A stretch of DNA of 64,000 bases from Streptosporangium subroseum (GCF_900188345.1 NZ_FZOD01000003.1:286044-350043), one strand, 5' to 3'. Positions 42,601-51,600 are shown, counted from the stretch's first letter. The notes: a model not told the origin generated them from the sequence alone. Numbers and translations: made by a program.

Positions 42601-44775
42601 ATCCTCGGGGGCGGATTTCAGCCACTCCCCCTTGGTCAGCGACGCCGCGCCGTACACTCTCCGCCCCGCACCGATGAGCGAGTTGCCCCGGCGCAGATGG
42701 AGGCCGAACCAGGGGGCCTGCAGTCCCGGGTGCATGACGTTGAGCCAGACCGAGACCTCGGCCAGCTCGATGGCGGTCTCGTTGAGGTCGACGCCGTAGG
42801 AGTTGTGCAGCGCGACATACGCCTTGACCCGTTGCAGTGCTTCCTCATACTTCTCCGGATCAACGGATGAGCCGAGCTCCCTCTGCCGACGCCGCAGATA
42901 TTCGGCCGCGACCTGGTTGATGGCCTCGTTCAAGAACGCGCCCGAGCCCAGGGCGGGCTCGCAGATCTTCCACTCCAGGATCTCGCGGGCAGGCGTGACG
43001 GTGTTGTCCTGGTCAAGGCGGTGCTGGAGAGCGAGCTGGACGGTGACCTGGGTCAGCGACTCAGGCGTGTAGTAGGAAGCGCTGGTCTCCCTGTCGCGGC
43101 CGGCGAGCCGGTAGACGAAGGAACCCTTGGCGTGGTGCTTGTATCCCCCGGTTAGGGCCCCGTCCTTGTCGAGCTCCGGGACGAAGACCTCTGAGGGGTA
43201 GTCGTCCACCTTTGAGGCGGGGATCATCCACGAGCCACCATGGGAGTCGCCGCCCTTGGCCACCTCGTACAGCTCTTCGGTGGAGATGAACCCGGTGTAG
43301 GACATCAGGCCTTCGTACACCGCACCGAGCTGGTTGATGCCGAGCTGAGCGTAGGAGATGAACCCACCCCGCTCACGCCCCCGCCCTCTGGTGAGCATAA
43401 GAAGACGCAGCACCTCGTAGAGCGTCTCGTTGCGCAGTCTGGTGTCGATCCTCGGCGCGGTCGGGTCATCCTCGTCGAAGCCGGGGACGGGCAGCGCCGC
43501 GCGGCCGATAAGTCCGGTCCTTTCCGGGTTGAACAGGTCCGAACGGAGCGGCTCGAAGCGGAGGCCCTCGGCGTCCGAGGTCTCAGCTTCGACTCCACCG
43601 CGGGGACGATGCCCGGTGTTGACCATACGGAAGAGCAGGTCGAGCGACTCGTAAAGATGGAAGGAGTGTCGTGCCTCCTCGCCGGTCAGGTCGCGGACGA
43701 CGAGGTCACCCAGGCGGGCGAGACTGTAGCCCCTGCCGTAGTCCTCGTCATCGGTCGGCAGGATGCCCAGCTCCGGCCGGGCCTCGGCGTAGAGCAGGAA
43801 CAGGATCCGGTAGAGGTAGCGCAGCGACTCGCGGCCAAGCTCCTTGGCCAGCGCCCCCGGTTCCATGATGTCCTCGGGCCGCACCTTGCGCGTCGTGCCG
43901 TCCTCCAGCCGCATCTCGGCCTGGCGGATCCGATTGAGCACCTCGTTGGCGATCAGCTCGACAGACTTCTGCAGCCCCTTACGGAGCTCGGTGGAGACGC
44001 CGACCGCGTGGTTGCGGGAGTTGGTGAGCAGCTCGGCCAGCGGTTCGGAGCCGCCCTCCTCCGGAGGCAGCAGCGAATCGGCGCCGAACAGCGCGGCGAT
44101 GACCTCCAGCTCGGCCGGGTTGTTGCGACCCAGCGCCACATCGAGGCTGACGGCCAGGTAGCGGCCCTCGCCCCAGGTGGCCCGATCGGCGAGGACGACC
44201 ACGCCTCCGGCCAGGAGGAGCACGTAACGCGGCGGGGTGTCGCTCGCCAGCAGCCAGGATGCCAGCTTGGTGCCGGAGACGATCTGCTCGCGGCCGTCGA
44301 GCTGGATCGGGGCGAGCACCCGGCCGGCCCGGTCGTCGTCGAGGGCTGCGTCCACGCCGGCGGCCCAGCCGCACTCGACGGCGACCAGGTGCTGGTCGGC
44401 ATACGCCACCTGGACGGCGTACTCCCTGCCCGCCCGCTCCACGGTCAGCTCGCGCGGCTGCGCCATGAACCCGAGCGCGCGCAGCACGTCACCGTGCAGC
44501 TCGTTCAGCTCCTTGCGCCACTCGGCCCTGTCATCCGCCCCGACGAGCTCGCCCTCGCGCAGCCGTACGTCGACGTCGGCGAAGAGCGGCCGGTCGGCGA
44601 AGTAGGGCTTGCTCAGCGCCCGAAGGCCCCTGCGCGGCGTGGTGCGGCCGGTTTTCTCGTCCTCGGTCCAGCGGGCGAGCAGGCCGTCCTTCTTCTTCAG
44701 GTCCTTGGGCAGCACCTCGGCCAGGTAGTGGGCCGAGAAGTAGTCGCCGCGGTTGACGATCGAGTCGAAGCTCAT
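39601..44775 (-). CDS. Very large Eco57I-like adenine methylase (DrmMI-like)
   Basis: A 1724-residue protein. The N-terminal 550 residues are a helical scaffold typical of class I DISARM/BREX-type methylases. The SAM-binding motif ICEPALGSGAFLNEA is near residue 605, with VDLNETAIELAEVSVWLN just after. The catalytic motif LQVGNPPWYRPEW is near 1072. A long C-terminal target-recognition region follows and includes NAYGQGQ near the end. It should methylate adenine in a specific site. A nuclease motif was not convincingly found. The ATG overlaps the SNF2 stop (ATGA), so helicase and methylase are coupled, the drmD-drmMI order of class 1 DISARM. Confidence 0.88.
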   Translation of the reverse strand: MSFDSIVNRGDYFSAHYLAEVLPKDLKKKDGLLARWTEDEKTGRTTPRRGLRALSKPYFADRPLFADVDVRLREGELVGADDRAEWRKELNELHGDVLRALGFMAQPRELTVERAGREYAVQVAYADQHLVAVECGWAAGVDAALDDDRAGRVLAPIQLDGREQIVSGTKLASWLLASDTPPRYVLLLAGGVVVLADRATWGEGRYLAVSLDVALGRNNPAELEVIAALFGADSLLPPEEGGSEPLAELLTNSRNHAVGVSTELRKGLQKSVELIANEVLNRIRQAEMRLEDGTTRKVRPEDIMEPGALAKELGRESLRYLYRILFLLYAEARPELGILPTDDEDYGRGYSLARLGDLVVRDLTGEEARHSFHLYESLDLLFRMVNTGHRPRGGVEAETSDAEGLRFEPLRSDLFNPERTGLIGRAALPVPGFDEDDPTAPRIDTRLRNETLYEVLRLLMLTRGRGRERGGFISYAQLGINQLGAVYEGLMSYTGFISTEELYEVAKGGDSHGGSWMIPASKVDDYPSEVFVPELDKDGALTGGYKHHAKGSFVYRLAGRDRETSASYYTPESLTQVTVQLALQHRLDQDNTVTPAREILEWKICEPALGSGAFLNEAINQVAAEYLRRRQRELGSSVDPEKYEEALQRVKAYVALHNSYGVDLNETAIELAEVSVWLNVMHPGLQAPWFGLHLRRGNSLIGAGRRVYGAASLTKGEWLKSAPEDLPFSAGSLPSGKIHHFLLPAEGWGAVAGAKEARELAPAEAKQLADWRKQLRKNVSDKKSGGRKVSQLQRLQALSGRAEYLWDLVIQRLTISEREISRKIDVWGADWIDQPIDAVTREKVYGDLVAPGTPYWRLKKVMDAWCALWFWPFDRAGLLDGSDDVYARLAPDKAGDHGSDALSPVATPAASAVQEDVRPAPVEAAEESIGFGQAWTTESLFDTGQPEQISLGGFARESRRTTGRKQRPALDPLRPVIPLANLNDWLDFTEAMLGRADIPEDSLVASFVSLTDLEEYEDELLAWMGMDSAIKLAERFPWFDAIEDIADQQGFFHWELQFAQVFHRGGFDLQVGNPPWYRPEWVEAPVLAELEPWFELSDKPPVSEWQRRKKTALAADRSRAYFLGELVANTGSATFLSLVGTYDLLVGTRPNLYRAFMVRTWRNLSPHGISGLIHPDSHFTGAQEGRLRAAAYRHLRLHAHFQNRRLLFADIDWNKMYGVQIYGSVQEIGFTHVSWLFDPLPLTESFDHDGTGDRPGIKHNGYWDLRPHRDRLVTVDEAVLADWRLLTGETDLPVAETKLLYPVTTAEQGAITALSRVEHRLGEAYLRISSGYNETTAKKDGLIEHRTGQPKDWSEVILRGPQFTAATPLAKQPPNTLHTDRPVDLTKLAVDAVPSTDYQRATNLERYERAQDRWLDHRLLARRRESGILPEDLRDEQDHAVVDEYLREEATRSYIEFYRLFWREMIPNNTERSLFGALMPPGPAHIHGVRSMALRTDRETTLVAGFWASLPMDYLLRVTGRGHLDVADARMMPAPDSDHPLAEALLLRTLRLNCLTEAYADLWTELYDDSWTRDSWAADWPGLPLLAQVEPVWAPDTPLRIERARRAALVELDALVALMLGIDAEELVALYRSRFPQMVTYEGAMWFDPNGRKIAENFNAYGQGQTKQHYEQLMAHLDPEINGPVPDGYTAPFYKADREAEYRQAHAVFSERLRQAQAVQGGAS

Positions 44776-47633
44776 CAGTGCCCACCCTGCTTGATCGCGT
44801 CCGAGTCCGACGCCTGGGGAATCAGTACGGCGAGCACCCGCAGCAGCGGTTCGCCGGTGGTCTGCAGGGAGTCGAGGAGTCGCTGCTGCTCGTCGACGGT
44901 CTCGCGCACGTCCGCCTCCTTGCGGCCACGCTGGGAGACGTGCACACCGTCGAGCGTCAGCTGCCTCCACTCGGAGAGTTGCGCGCGGTAGGCGTCCAGC
45001 GGTGCGACGACCTCCGTGTCGTAGAGGGCGCGGCGTTTCTCCAGGTGGGTACGCGCGGCCTCGACAGCGGGCTTCACCAGTTGCTGGAGCGGTTCGAGGT
45101 CCAGCCGCCGGCCCGTGTTGATCATCTTGGAGTCGACCTTGGCCGCCTTCAGGACCTCGACCATCTCCCCATCCTGTACGGCGAGCGCCTCGAGTGGACC
45201 GCTGACCGCCATCCACTCCACGACCGTGGGCTGGCCACGCTTGTTGGAGTAGATGCCCTGGATCAGGAAGGTGGTTCCGTCCACCTCGGCGGTGATGACC
45301 GGGGCCTTCTGACGGCCGAGCCGTACGAGGACCTTGTCGGTGAGCCAGTCGACCATCGGATGCAGGTCCGACAGGTAGGCGATGTCCGGCCACATGGTCT
45401 TGGTCTTGCGGGCTTCGTCCAGCTTGCGCTGGGCCAGGGCACGGTTGAAGGTGACCTTCATCCGTTTCCTGATGTCGTGGGTGCGCAGGTAGGAGGACGG
45501 CAGCACCGACAGGCGGTGGATCAGGTCCTTAGGCGGCTCGAAGGCGAGCATCTCGCCGTCGTCGTCCAGCTCGTCAAGGAGCTTGAGAGTCCTGATGGAC
45601 TCCTGGACGAACGCCTCGGTGCTGTCGAAGAGCCGCGGCACGTTCGCACGCGGCGGCTCCGGGTTCTCCGGCTCCTCCCCCACCCCGGCCATCAGGCCGG
45701 CCAGGAAGTCGTCGGGTGCGTTCGACTCCAGCGACTCCTCCACGGTCCTGCCTTCGAGCAGGTCCTGGATGAGACGGCGCTCTTCACGCTCGGCCCGGTA
45801 TTCACCGGTGACGGCCTCGGCGGTGCCCAGGCTCCGGTGGGCCGTCGCCTCCTTGTCCAGGAGCTTCTCGGCCACGGTCCTGTCGTCCTTGGCACCCTCG
45901 ACCTCTGAGGTGAGGATCAGTGCCTTGAACTGGGGCTGGTGTTCCTGTCCGTAGCGGTCGATGCGGCCGTTGCGCTGCTCGATGCGGATCAGGCTCCACG
46001 GCACGTCGTAGTGGATCATCTGGTGGCACTGCCGGTGCAGGTTGACGCCCTCGGAGGCGACGTCGCCGGTGAAGAGGACGCGGACCTTGCTGTCGGCGAG
46101 GGAGAAGCGCTCGACGATCTCCTGCTGCTGGGTGTCGGAGAATCCACCGTGCATGATCTCGACGGCGTCGTCCTTGAGCCCCAGCCTGGCGGGCACGGTC
46201 TTCTTCAGCCACTCCAGGGTGGGCACGCTCTCGGAGAACACCACAACCCGGGTGTCTCTGCGCGAGCCGACGCCGATCTCCCTGAGCCGGCCGACCAGAG
46301 CGGCGAGCTTGGCCGAGTCGTCGTCGGTCACCTGTGCCGCAAGACCCTGCAGGACCTTCAGCGCGTCGATCTCGCGACTCTCCTTGGCGTTCTTCAGCCG
46401 CTTCCCCACCGTGCTGGCGAGGGCGACGTGCGAGGAGAGAAACGCCTTGAGCAGCGTGTAGGGGAAGAGCCGGTTCTTCGCGTCGACCACCGGTCCGCCG
46501 GCTCGCTGGTCTCCGGCCAGCCAGACCTGGGTGAGCTCCTCGAAGATCTTCTCCTCGGCCGCGGTAGCCGCACAGCGAACCGGAACCGAAGGACCTCGGT
46601 CGGGCCACTTGCTGCCCATCTGGTCCCGTACCTCAGGGCTGATCTTGGTGCGGCGGAGATAGAGGTGGCCGATGTCCTGCGCCGAGTAGCGGGTCTCGTC
46701 GGCGATCGCGGCCGGGTCGAGCATGCGGATCAGCTCGGCGAAGGACTTGCTGTCACCGTTGTGCGGGGTGGCGCTGGCCAGCAGCAGCGCCTCGGTGTTG
46801 CGGGCCAGGAGCTTGGCCAGCTTGTTGCGCAGGCTCGTCTCACCGATCAGGTTGTGCGACTCGTCGATGACGACGGCGTCCCAGCGCATCTTCTCCAGGT
46901 GCTGACCGTACTTGCCCTCGTTCTTGAGGGTGTCGATCGAGACGATGATCCGCTTGTAGTAGGTGAACGGGTTGCGGCCCGCGGGGATCTCCCGCTGGAT
47001 GCGCTCGATGCCGACCGAGTCGAGCCGGATCAGCGGGATGGAGAACCGGGTCCACAGCTCGTGCTGGAACTGCTCCAGCACCTGCTGCGGGGTGACCACG
47101 AGAATGCGGTCGCCACGTCCGCGCCGAATCAGCTCGGCCAGGATGAGACCGATCTCCAGGGTCTTGCCGAGACCGACCACGTCGGCGAGGAGGATGCGTG
47201 GCCGAAGGCCCTTGAGAGCGAGCTCGGCCGGGCGCTGCTGGTAGGGCAGTGGATCCAGCAGGAAACGGTCTGCCAGCGCGAGGCCCTTCTCCGTCTGGGG
47301 CAGCGGCGTCCTTCTGAGGACCGCTTCTAGGAAGAGGCGGCTCTTGGCGAACCTGGGCGTCTCGTCCTGCTCCAGGATCGTGTCCTCGGGACGCATCCGC
47401 TCGACGGTCTCGATGCCGCTGAAGAACACGGCATCCTCGTCGCGGACGAACTCCGACGCGCCGACCGCCGTGATCCGGTACCCGTCTCGCATTTCCCCGG
47501 TCCCCGGGACTGGGCGCCCGTCCCGAATTTCCTCGGTCCCCGGGATTATCGGTGTCGGAGTGCAGGTACGGACGATCCACTCGGCGTCCCGCACCTCGAT
47601 CCGGGCGCCGGGTGGGTACGGACTCTCGGTCAC
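44775..47633 (-). CDS. SNF2-family helicase (DrmD-like)
   Basis: A 952-residue SF2 translocase. A small N-terminal beta-rich segment (GARIEVRDAEWIVR) contains a 12-residue duplication. The SNF2 core has Walker A ILLADVVGLGKTLEIGLI near residue 140, DESH box AVVIDESHNLIGE, LLLASATPHNGDSKSF, and C-terminal motifs FTGDVASEGVNLHRQC and RIEQRNGRIDRYGQ near 560. The last 300 residues are a charged helical extension. A GTG start at 47633 with AGGAG upstream lies 10 bases after the kinase stop. In DISARM, DrmD is needed with the methylase; the same role is inferred here. Confidence 0.9.
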   Translation of the reverse strand: MTESPYPPGARIEVRDAEWIVRTCTPTPIIPGTEEIRDGRPVPGTGEMRDGYRITAVGASEFVRDEDAVFFSGIETVERMRPEDTILEQDETPRFAKSRLFLEAVLRRTPLPQTEKGLALADRFLLDPLPYQQRPAELALKGLRPRILLADVVGLGKTLEIGLILAELIRRGRGDRILVVTPQQVLEQFQHELWTRFSIPLIRLDSVGIERIQREIPAGRNPFTYYKRIIVSIDTLKNEGKYGQHLEKMRWDAVVIDESHNLIGETSLRNKLAKLLARNTEALLLASATPHNGDSKSFAELIRMLDPAAIADETRYSAQDIGHLYLRRTKISPEVRDQMGSKWPDRGPSVPVRCAATAAEEKIFEELTQVWLAGDQRAGGPVVDAKNRLFPYTLLKAFLSSHVALASTVGKRLKNAKESREIDALKVLQGLAAQVTDDDSAKLAALVGRLREIGVGSRRDTRVVVFSESVPTLEWLKKTVPARLGLKDDAVEIMHGGFSDTQQQEIVERFSLADSKVRVLFTGDVASEGVNLHRQCHQMIHYDVPWSLIRIEQRNGRIDRYGQEHQPQFKALILTSEVEGAKDDRTVAEKLLDKEATAHRSLGTAEAVTGEYRAEREERRLIQDLLEGRTVEESLESNAPDDFLAGLMAGVGEEPENPEPPRANVPRLFDSTEAFVQESIRTLKLLDELDDDGEMLAFEPPKDLIHRLSVLPSSYLRTHDIRKRMKVTFNRALAQRKLDEARKTKTMWPDIAYLSDLHPMVDWLTDKVLVRLGRQKAPVITAEVDGTTFLIQGIYSNKRGQPTVVEWMAVSGPLEALAVQDGEMVEVLKAAKVDSKMINTGRRLDLEPLQQLVKPAVEAARTHLEKRRALYDTEVVAPLDAYRAQLSEWRQLTLDGVHVSQRGRKEADVRETVDEQQRLLDSLQTTGEPLLRVLAVLIPQASDSDAIKQGGH
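47473..47544. repeat. 36-bp in-frame duplication in the SNF2 helicase N-terminus
   Basis: Two 36-bp units (47473-47508, 47509-47544) encode PGTGEMRDGYRI and PGTEEIRDGRPV. The same style of codon-preserving duplication as in the hopanoid genes. Confidence 0.75.
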
Positions 47634-47643
47634 AGCTCTCCTC

Positions 47644-48660
47644 TTAGAAACGGGCGTTCGAAGCGTAGGCGCCACGCAGGCGCTCGGCGAGCAGAGCGAC
47701 GACGGAGCCTGGGACGATCACATCCGTGAGGTCCCGCCTCTTCCGGAGAGGCGTCTCGATCTCCGGGGGGTCGGTCGGACGCTCGACGTAGGTCGCCACC
47801 GCCAGCCGGCGAGCGGCCACCGGCAGAGTGATCCCACCTGCGGTCGCCGGCTCGGACAGCCACGTCGTCACCTGGGCGAGGCTGGGACGAGCCGCCGGGT
47901 CCTGCGCGAGCATCGGGGCGACGATGTGCTCGAACTCCGCGGGAAGGCCGCCGAGGTTCGGGGCGACCTCGGGCTTGATGATGTTCATGAACATCGCCGC
48001 GAGGTTCGGCCCGTCGTAGGGATAGTGCTTGGTCAGCGCGAACAGCAGCGTCGCACCCAGGGCGTAGACGTCCGTCGCGGAGGTCACGCTCTTGGGGGTG
48101 TTGGCCTGCTCCGGCGACATGCACGCGGGCGTGCCGAGCATCGACTCCGAGGTCGTCAGGCCTGTGGGGCCGTCCGCGAAGGCCACCAGCCCCAGGTCGA
48201 TGACCTTGGCCCCCTCCCTGCCCATGAGGATGTTGCCCGGCTTGAGATCCCGGTGGAGCAGGCCTGCCCGATGGACGTCCTTGAGCGCGGTGGCGAGGAG
48301 AACACCGAGGATGGCCGCGTTGTCGACGGCGAGCGGCCCCTGCAGTTCGACGAACTCCTTGAGGCTCAGCCCGCGAACGTATTCGACCGCGAGCCACGGC
48401 TTTTCGTCCTCTTCCTCGGACGCGTCGACGAGCCCGGCGACATACGGTCCCTGGACCGTGCGCAGCGCGTCGACCTCTCTGGCGAACCGTGCCCGCACCT
48501 CTGCCCGGTCGGCCAGCTCCTCACGGATGACCTTGACGGCGACCTGCTCGTAGTCCGGCGTCAGGCCGTAGAACACCCGGCCCATCCCGCCGACGCCGAG
48601 CCGCCCGTGCAGCGTGATGTCGCCGATCCGTTGGGGATCGGAACGGTCCAGGGGATCCAT
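47644..48660 (-). CDS. Serine/threonine protein kinase
   Basis: A 338-residue Hanks-type kinase. It starts MDPLDRSDPQRIG and continues LHGRLGVGGMGRVFYG (ATP loop), VAVKVIREE, the catalytic loop LLHRDLKPGNIL and VIDLGLVA, where DFG is replaced by DLG. GTPACMSPEQA closes the activation segment. There is no transmembrane helix; the last 60 residues are a basic tail (LRKRRDL). The ATG at 48660 follows GAGG. It is the first gene of the helicase/methylase transcript, 10 bases before the SNF2 gene, so its kinase activity is probably tied to the defence system. Confidence 0.88.
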   Translation of the reverse strand: MDPLDRSDPQRIGDITLHGRLGVGGMGRVFYGLTPDYEQVAVKVIREELADRAEVRARFAREVDALRTVQGPYVAGLVDASEEEDEKPWLAVEYVRGLSLKEFVELQGPLAVDNAAILGVLLATALKDVHRAGLLHRDLKPGNILMGREGAKVIDLGLVAFADGPTGLTTSESMLGTPACMSPEQANTPKSVTSATDVYALGATLLFALTKHYPYDGPNLAAMFMNIIKPEVAPNLGGLPAEFEHIVAPMLAQDPAARPSLAQVTTWLSEPATAGGITLPVAARRLAVATYVERPTDPPEIETPLRKRRDLTDVIVPGSVVALLAERLRGAYASNARF

Positions 48661-48816
48661 CCGCACCTGCCTCAAGATCGCAAAACGGCCATCCGGGCCA
48701 GAATACGGTTTCCCTGCCTGTGCAGTGGCGGCAACCTCGAAGTCAGAGATCTCCAAAGAGACCGTCATTCCGTCATGCCGCTTCGCCACACTAGCGACCA
48801 CCCCTGACCTTTTCAA

Positions 48817-48831
48817 GTGAATCTTATTCAC
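48817..48831. promoter_or_regulatory. 15-bp palindrome upstream of the kinase/helicase operon
   Basis: GTGAATCTTATTCAC: 6-bp arms around CTT, about 160 bases upstream of the kinase start at 48660 and touching the end of the next kinase gene. A related 15-mer occurs at 50847-50861. Confidence 0.5.
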
Positions 48832-50735
48832 AGTGGAGCCGCATACTTATAGCCGAGGAGGTTGGTGGAGGCGATGATCTGCCGGTAGCCCGTGGTGTCT
48901 TCCGGGCGTGCGCTGAGCACGAAGAGCGAAACCCTGGACTGAGGAAGATGCCAGATCTTCGTCGTGTAATGATCGTCGTTCGCGCACCTCACCCACCACT
49001 CCCGATAGGCGGCCTTACGACCGTCCGCCATCTTGGCCAAGCTGGAGCGGATCAAGCTGGAACCGTCATCGTATGCTTCCACGTAAAAGGCGTACTCGCC
49101 GAAGTCTCGGCCGTAGGTTCCGCTCCAGTCACGCCGCACTCCACCACCGGCCAGGCAAGGCATGGGGTTACCGAGGCTCCACCCGCCGACAGGGTCGTCG
49201 ATGGAAGAGCCCGGCCAGCGGTCGGCACCGGCTCCCGTCCTTATGATCATCGCGTCGGGCCTGCAGGCGAAGTTCCAGGCTCCGCTGCTTCCTTGCGCGT
49301 TGGGAGACTCAATGCAGGCAAGGTCTTCGCGAACACGCAGGAGCCGCCAGTCTTTCGGCAGGGTCATCTTGATTCCCCTGAACGACACGACCTTGCCCTT
49401 GAACCGCGGTGCCTTCTTCGACTTCTTGGACACCGTCGGGGTTGGGCTGGACGAGCTCGTGGGCAGCGTCGGGCTCGCGGTCGGCACAGGTGTCGTCTGC
49501 GCGGGGGTTGCCTGTGCGGCGATCACCGTTGTGGAACGTTCCGAAGAGGAGGTGGCCGCGACGGCGACGATGGCGGTGACCGCGATCAGAGTCACGCCCA
49601 CCGCCGTGGCGATGTACGCGTGCACCCACGACGGCCCCGGACGTTCGAAGGCACCCACCCTCGGCCCAGTCTCCGGGAGGGCCGGGAGAGAATGCGGCGA
49701 CGTCGCGACACCCGCACTCGTGGACACGACCAGGCCGGTTTCAGGGACGGGCGGCGATCCTGCCGGGCCGGCCGCCGTGGCTCCCTCCACCATGAGGGCC
49801 GTCGCAGCCTGCGCCGTCATCGGCCCGGCCGCTTCCGGCCAGTCCGGCACCTCGGCCCGCGACAGCACCCAGGTGCGCTGAATCAGCGAGGTGACATCGG
49901 CCCCCGGCTCCTCCTGTTCACCGGCCCGCCCCCGCCAGGTCTCGGTCACTGCGGCCAGAACCTCGGCGGCGACAGGCCGCTCCGCCGGATCTTTAGCCAG
50001 CGCCCGTCCGACGAGTTCACGGAGTTCCTCCGGCACGGCCCCGGTCTCCGGCATCTCCTCGCGCACCCGGTAGGCCAGCACCTCCGGCCGCCCGGTGCCG
50101 TACGGCGCCTCGCCCGTGACCGCGAAGAGCACCAGCATCGCCCAGCCGTACACGTCGGCCGGAGTTCCCGACGGGCCCTCGCCGTACTCCTCCGGACTGA
50201 TCCACCCGGGCGATCCGATCAGCGTGCCGGTGTGCGTCATCGCGGTGCCGTCCAGCACTTTGGCGATGCCGAAGTCGATCAGCCGTGGGCCCTCGGACGA
50301 CAGGATCACGTTCGACGGCTTCAGGTCCCGGTGAACGACCCCCGCCGCATGCATGGCCACCAGCGCCTCGGCCAGACCGGCGGCCAGGCCGTACAGCGCG
50401 TCGCCGGCCAGCGGCTCCTCGGTCCGCAGGTGCTCCTCCAGCGTCGGACCGGCGATGTATTCGGTGGCGAGCCACGGCCGCTCCGTGCCCGGGTCGGAGC
50501 TGAGCACCCGAGCGACGCACGCCCCTTCGACCCCGCCCAGCACCGAGATCTCCCTGCTGAACCGCCGCCGGAACTCCAGGTTGATCGAGAGAGCCTCATG
50601 GACGAGCTTGACGGCCACCCGCCGGCCCGCGGCGTCCACTCCCGCATAGACCACACCCATGCCGCCGGCGCCCAAACGCCCCACGATCCGATACGACCCG
50701 ATCTCGCGGGGATCGCCCATCAGTAACGGCAGCAC
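48828..50735 (-). CDS. Receptor-like serine/threonine protein kinase
   Basis: A 635-residue kinase. Residues 1-270 are the kinase domain: IVGRLGAGGMGVVYAG, VAVKLVHE, VVHRDLKPSNVIL, LIDFGIAKV and GSPGWISPEEYGEG. A proline/alanine-rich juxtamembrane part follows, then a single transmembrane helix near residue 380 (IATAVGVTLIAVTAIVAV). Next comes a Thr/Pro/Ser-rich stalk and a 180-residue extracellular domain with four or more cysteines and no known family. The architecture is that of a surface sensor signalling inward. A GTG start with GGAGG 4 bases upstream is used. The promoter gap to the next operon suggests separate but possibly co-regulated transcription. Confidence 0.9.
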   Translation of the reverse strand: MLPLLMGDPREIGSYRIVGRLGAGGMGVVYAGVDAAGRRVAVKLVHEALSINLEFRRRFSREISVLGGVEGACVARVLSSDPGTERPWLATEYIAGPTLEEHLRTEEPLAGDALYGLAAGLAEALVAMHAAGVVHRDLKPSNVILSSEGPRLIDFGIAKVLDGTAMTHTGTLIGSPGWISPEEYGEGPSGTPADVYGWAMLVLFAVTGEAPYGTGRPEVLAYRVREEMPETGAVPEELRELVGRALAKDPAERPVAAEVLAAVTETWRGRAGEQEEPGADVTSLIQRTWVLSRAEVPDWPEAAGPMTAQAATALMVEGATAAGPAGSPPVPETGLVVSTSAGVATSPHSLPALPETGPRVGAFERPGPSWVHAYIATAVGVTLIAVTAIVAVAATSSSERSTTVIAAQATPAQTTPVPTASPTLPTSSSSPTPTVSKKSKKAPRFKGKVVSFRGIKMTLPKDWRLLRVREDLACIESPNAQGSSGAWNFACRPDAMIIRTGAGADRWPGSSIDDPVGGWSLGNPMPCLAGGGVRRDWSGTYGRDFGEYAFYVEAYDDGSSLIRSSLAKMADGRKAAYREWWVRCANDDHYTTKIWHLPQSRVSLFVLSARPEDTTGYRQIIASTNLLGYKYAAPL

Positions 50736-50846
50736 AAGCCCTCCGAGGGGATCCGTTGCGACTTGGGGGGAGATTCAACTAGGCGCGCACCACGTTCACC
50801 ACCATCAGACCACACAAGCGTGGTCTTTGAAACCAGATATCTAATT

Positions 50847-50861
50847 GTGCATTCGATTCAC
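50847..50861. promoter_or_regulatory. Second copy of the 15-bp motif
   Basis: GTGCATTCGATTCAC, matching the 48817 motif at 11 of 15 bases including GTG-AT-ATTCAC. It lies in the divergent gap between the receptor-like kinase and the DUF4352 gene. An extra GATTCAC direct repeat follows at about 50867. It could be a common operator for the flanking units. Confidence 0.45.
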
Positions 50862-50946
50862 ACTATGATTCACTGACTCCATCATGCGGCGCAGGTCGTA
50901 GCCGTCTGACCACCGTCACGACTTTCCCTCGAAGGCGAGCCTTGTC

Positions 50947-51600
50947 ATGCATGGAAACCAGCAGCCTCCGCAGTACGGCCACTCCCAGCCCTACCCGCAG
51001 ACCGTGATCGTGCAGAAGAAGGGCGGCGGCTGTCTGCGCGCGGTCCTCATCGGTGCGGCCGTGCTCGCCGGCCTGGTGGTTGTCGGCGGGATCCTCGGCG
51101 GAGGCGGCGAAACACCCACCGGCTCGGGCGACACCACGGTCGCCGAAGCCTCCACCTCCGCCAAGAAGAGGACCGAGTCCAAGCGGGCCGAGCCGGAGCA
51201 GGCCGGAATCGGCGACGTGGTCAAGGACGGCAAGTTCTCCTTCAAGGCCACCAAGGTCGAGACGGGTGTCGCACGGGTCGGCGACGAGTACCTCGGCTCG
51301 GATGCCCAGGGCCAGTACATCCTCGTGCACGTCACCGTGAAGAACATCGGAGACGAGGCTCAGCTGTTCAGCGGCTCCTCGCAGAAGCTCATCGACAGCA
51401 GGAACAGGAAGTACGACACCGACTCCGGCGCCGCCGCCCTCGGCCTGAAGAACTCCAACGCCTTCCTCAACAACATCAACCCCGGTAACACCGTCAAGGG
51501 GATCCTGCTCTTCGACGTTCCCAAGGACTTCAAGATCAAGGCAGTCGAGCTACACGACTCCATCTTCTCCGACGGCGTCACCGTCGCCCTGAACAGCTGA
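50947..51600 (+). CDS. DUF4352 membrane-anchored protein
   Basis: A 217-residue protein. A short proline/glutamine-rich cytoplasmic head is followed by a transmembrane helix (AVLIGAAVLAGLVVVGGILGG) near residues 31-51, then a low-complexity linker. A DUF4352 beta-sandwich fills the second half (GQYILVHVTVKNIGDEAQ, LLFDVPKDF). DUF4352 domains are immunoglobulin-like and typical of surface lipoproteins and kinase-associated proteins. It is divergent from the receptor-like kinase, so it could be part of the same surface signalling unit; that is an inference. Confidence 0.85.
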   Translation: MHGNQQPPQYGHSQPYPQTVIVQKKGGGCLRAVLIGAAVLAGLVVVGGILGGGGETPTGSGDTTVAEASTSAKKRTESKRAEPEQAGIGDVVKDGKFSFKATKVETGVARVGDEYLGSDAQGQYILVHVTVKNIGDEAQLFSGSSQKLIDSRNRKYDTDSGAAALGLKNSNAFLNNINPGNTVKGILLFDVPKDFKIKAVELHDSIFSDGVTVALNS

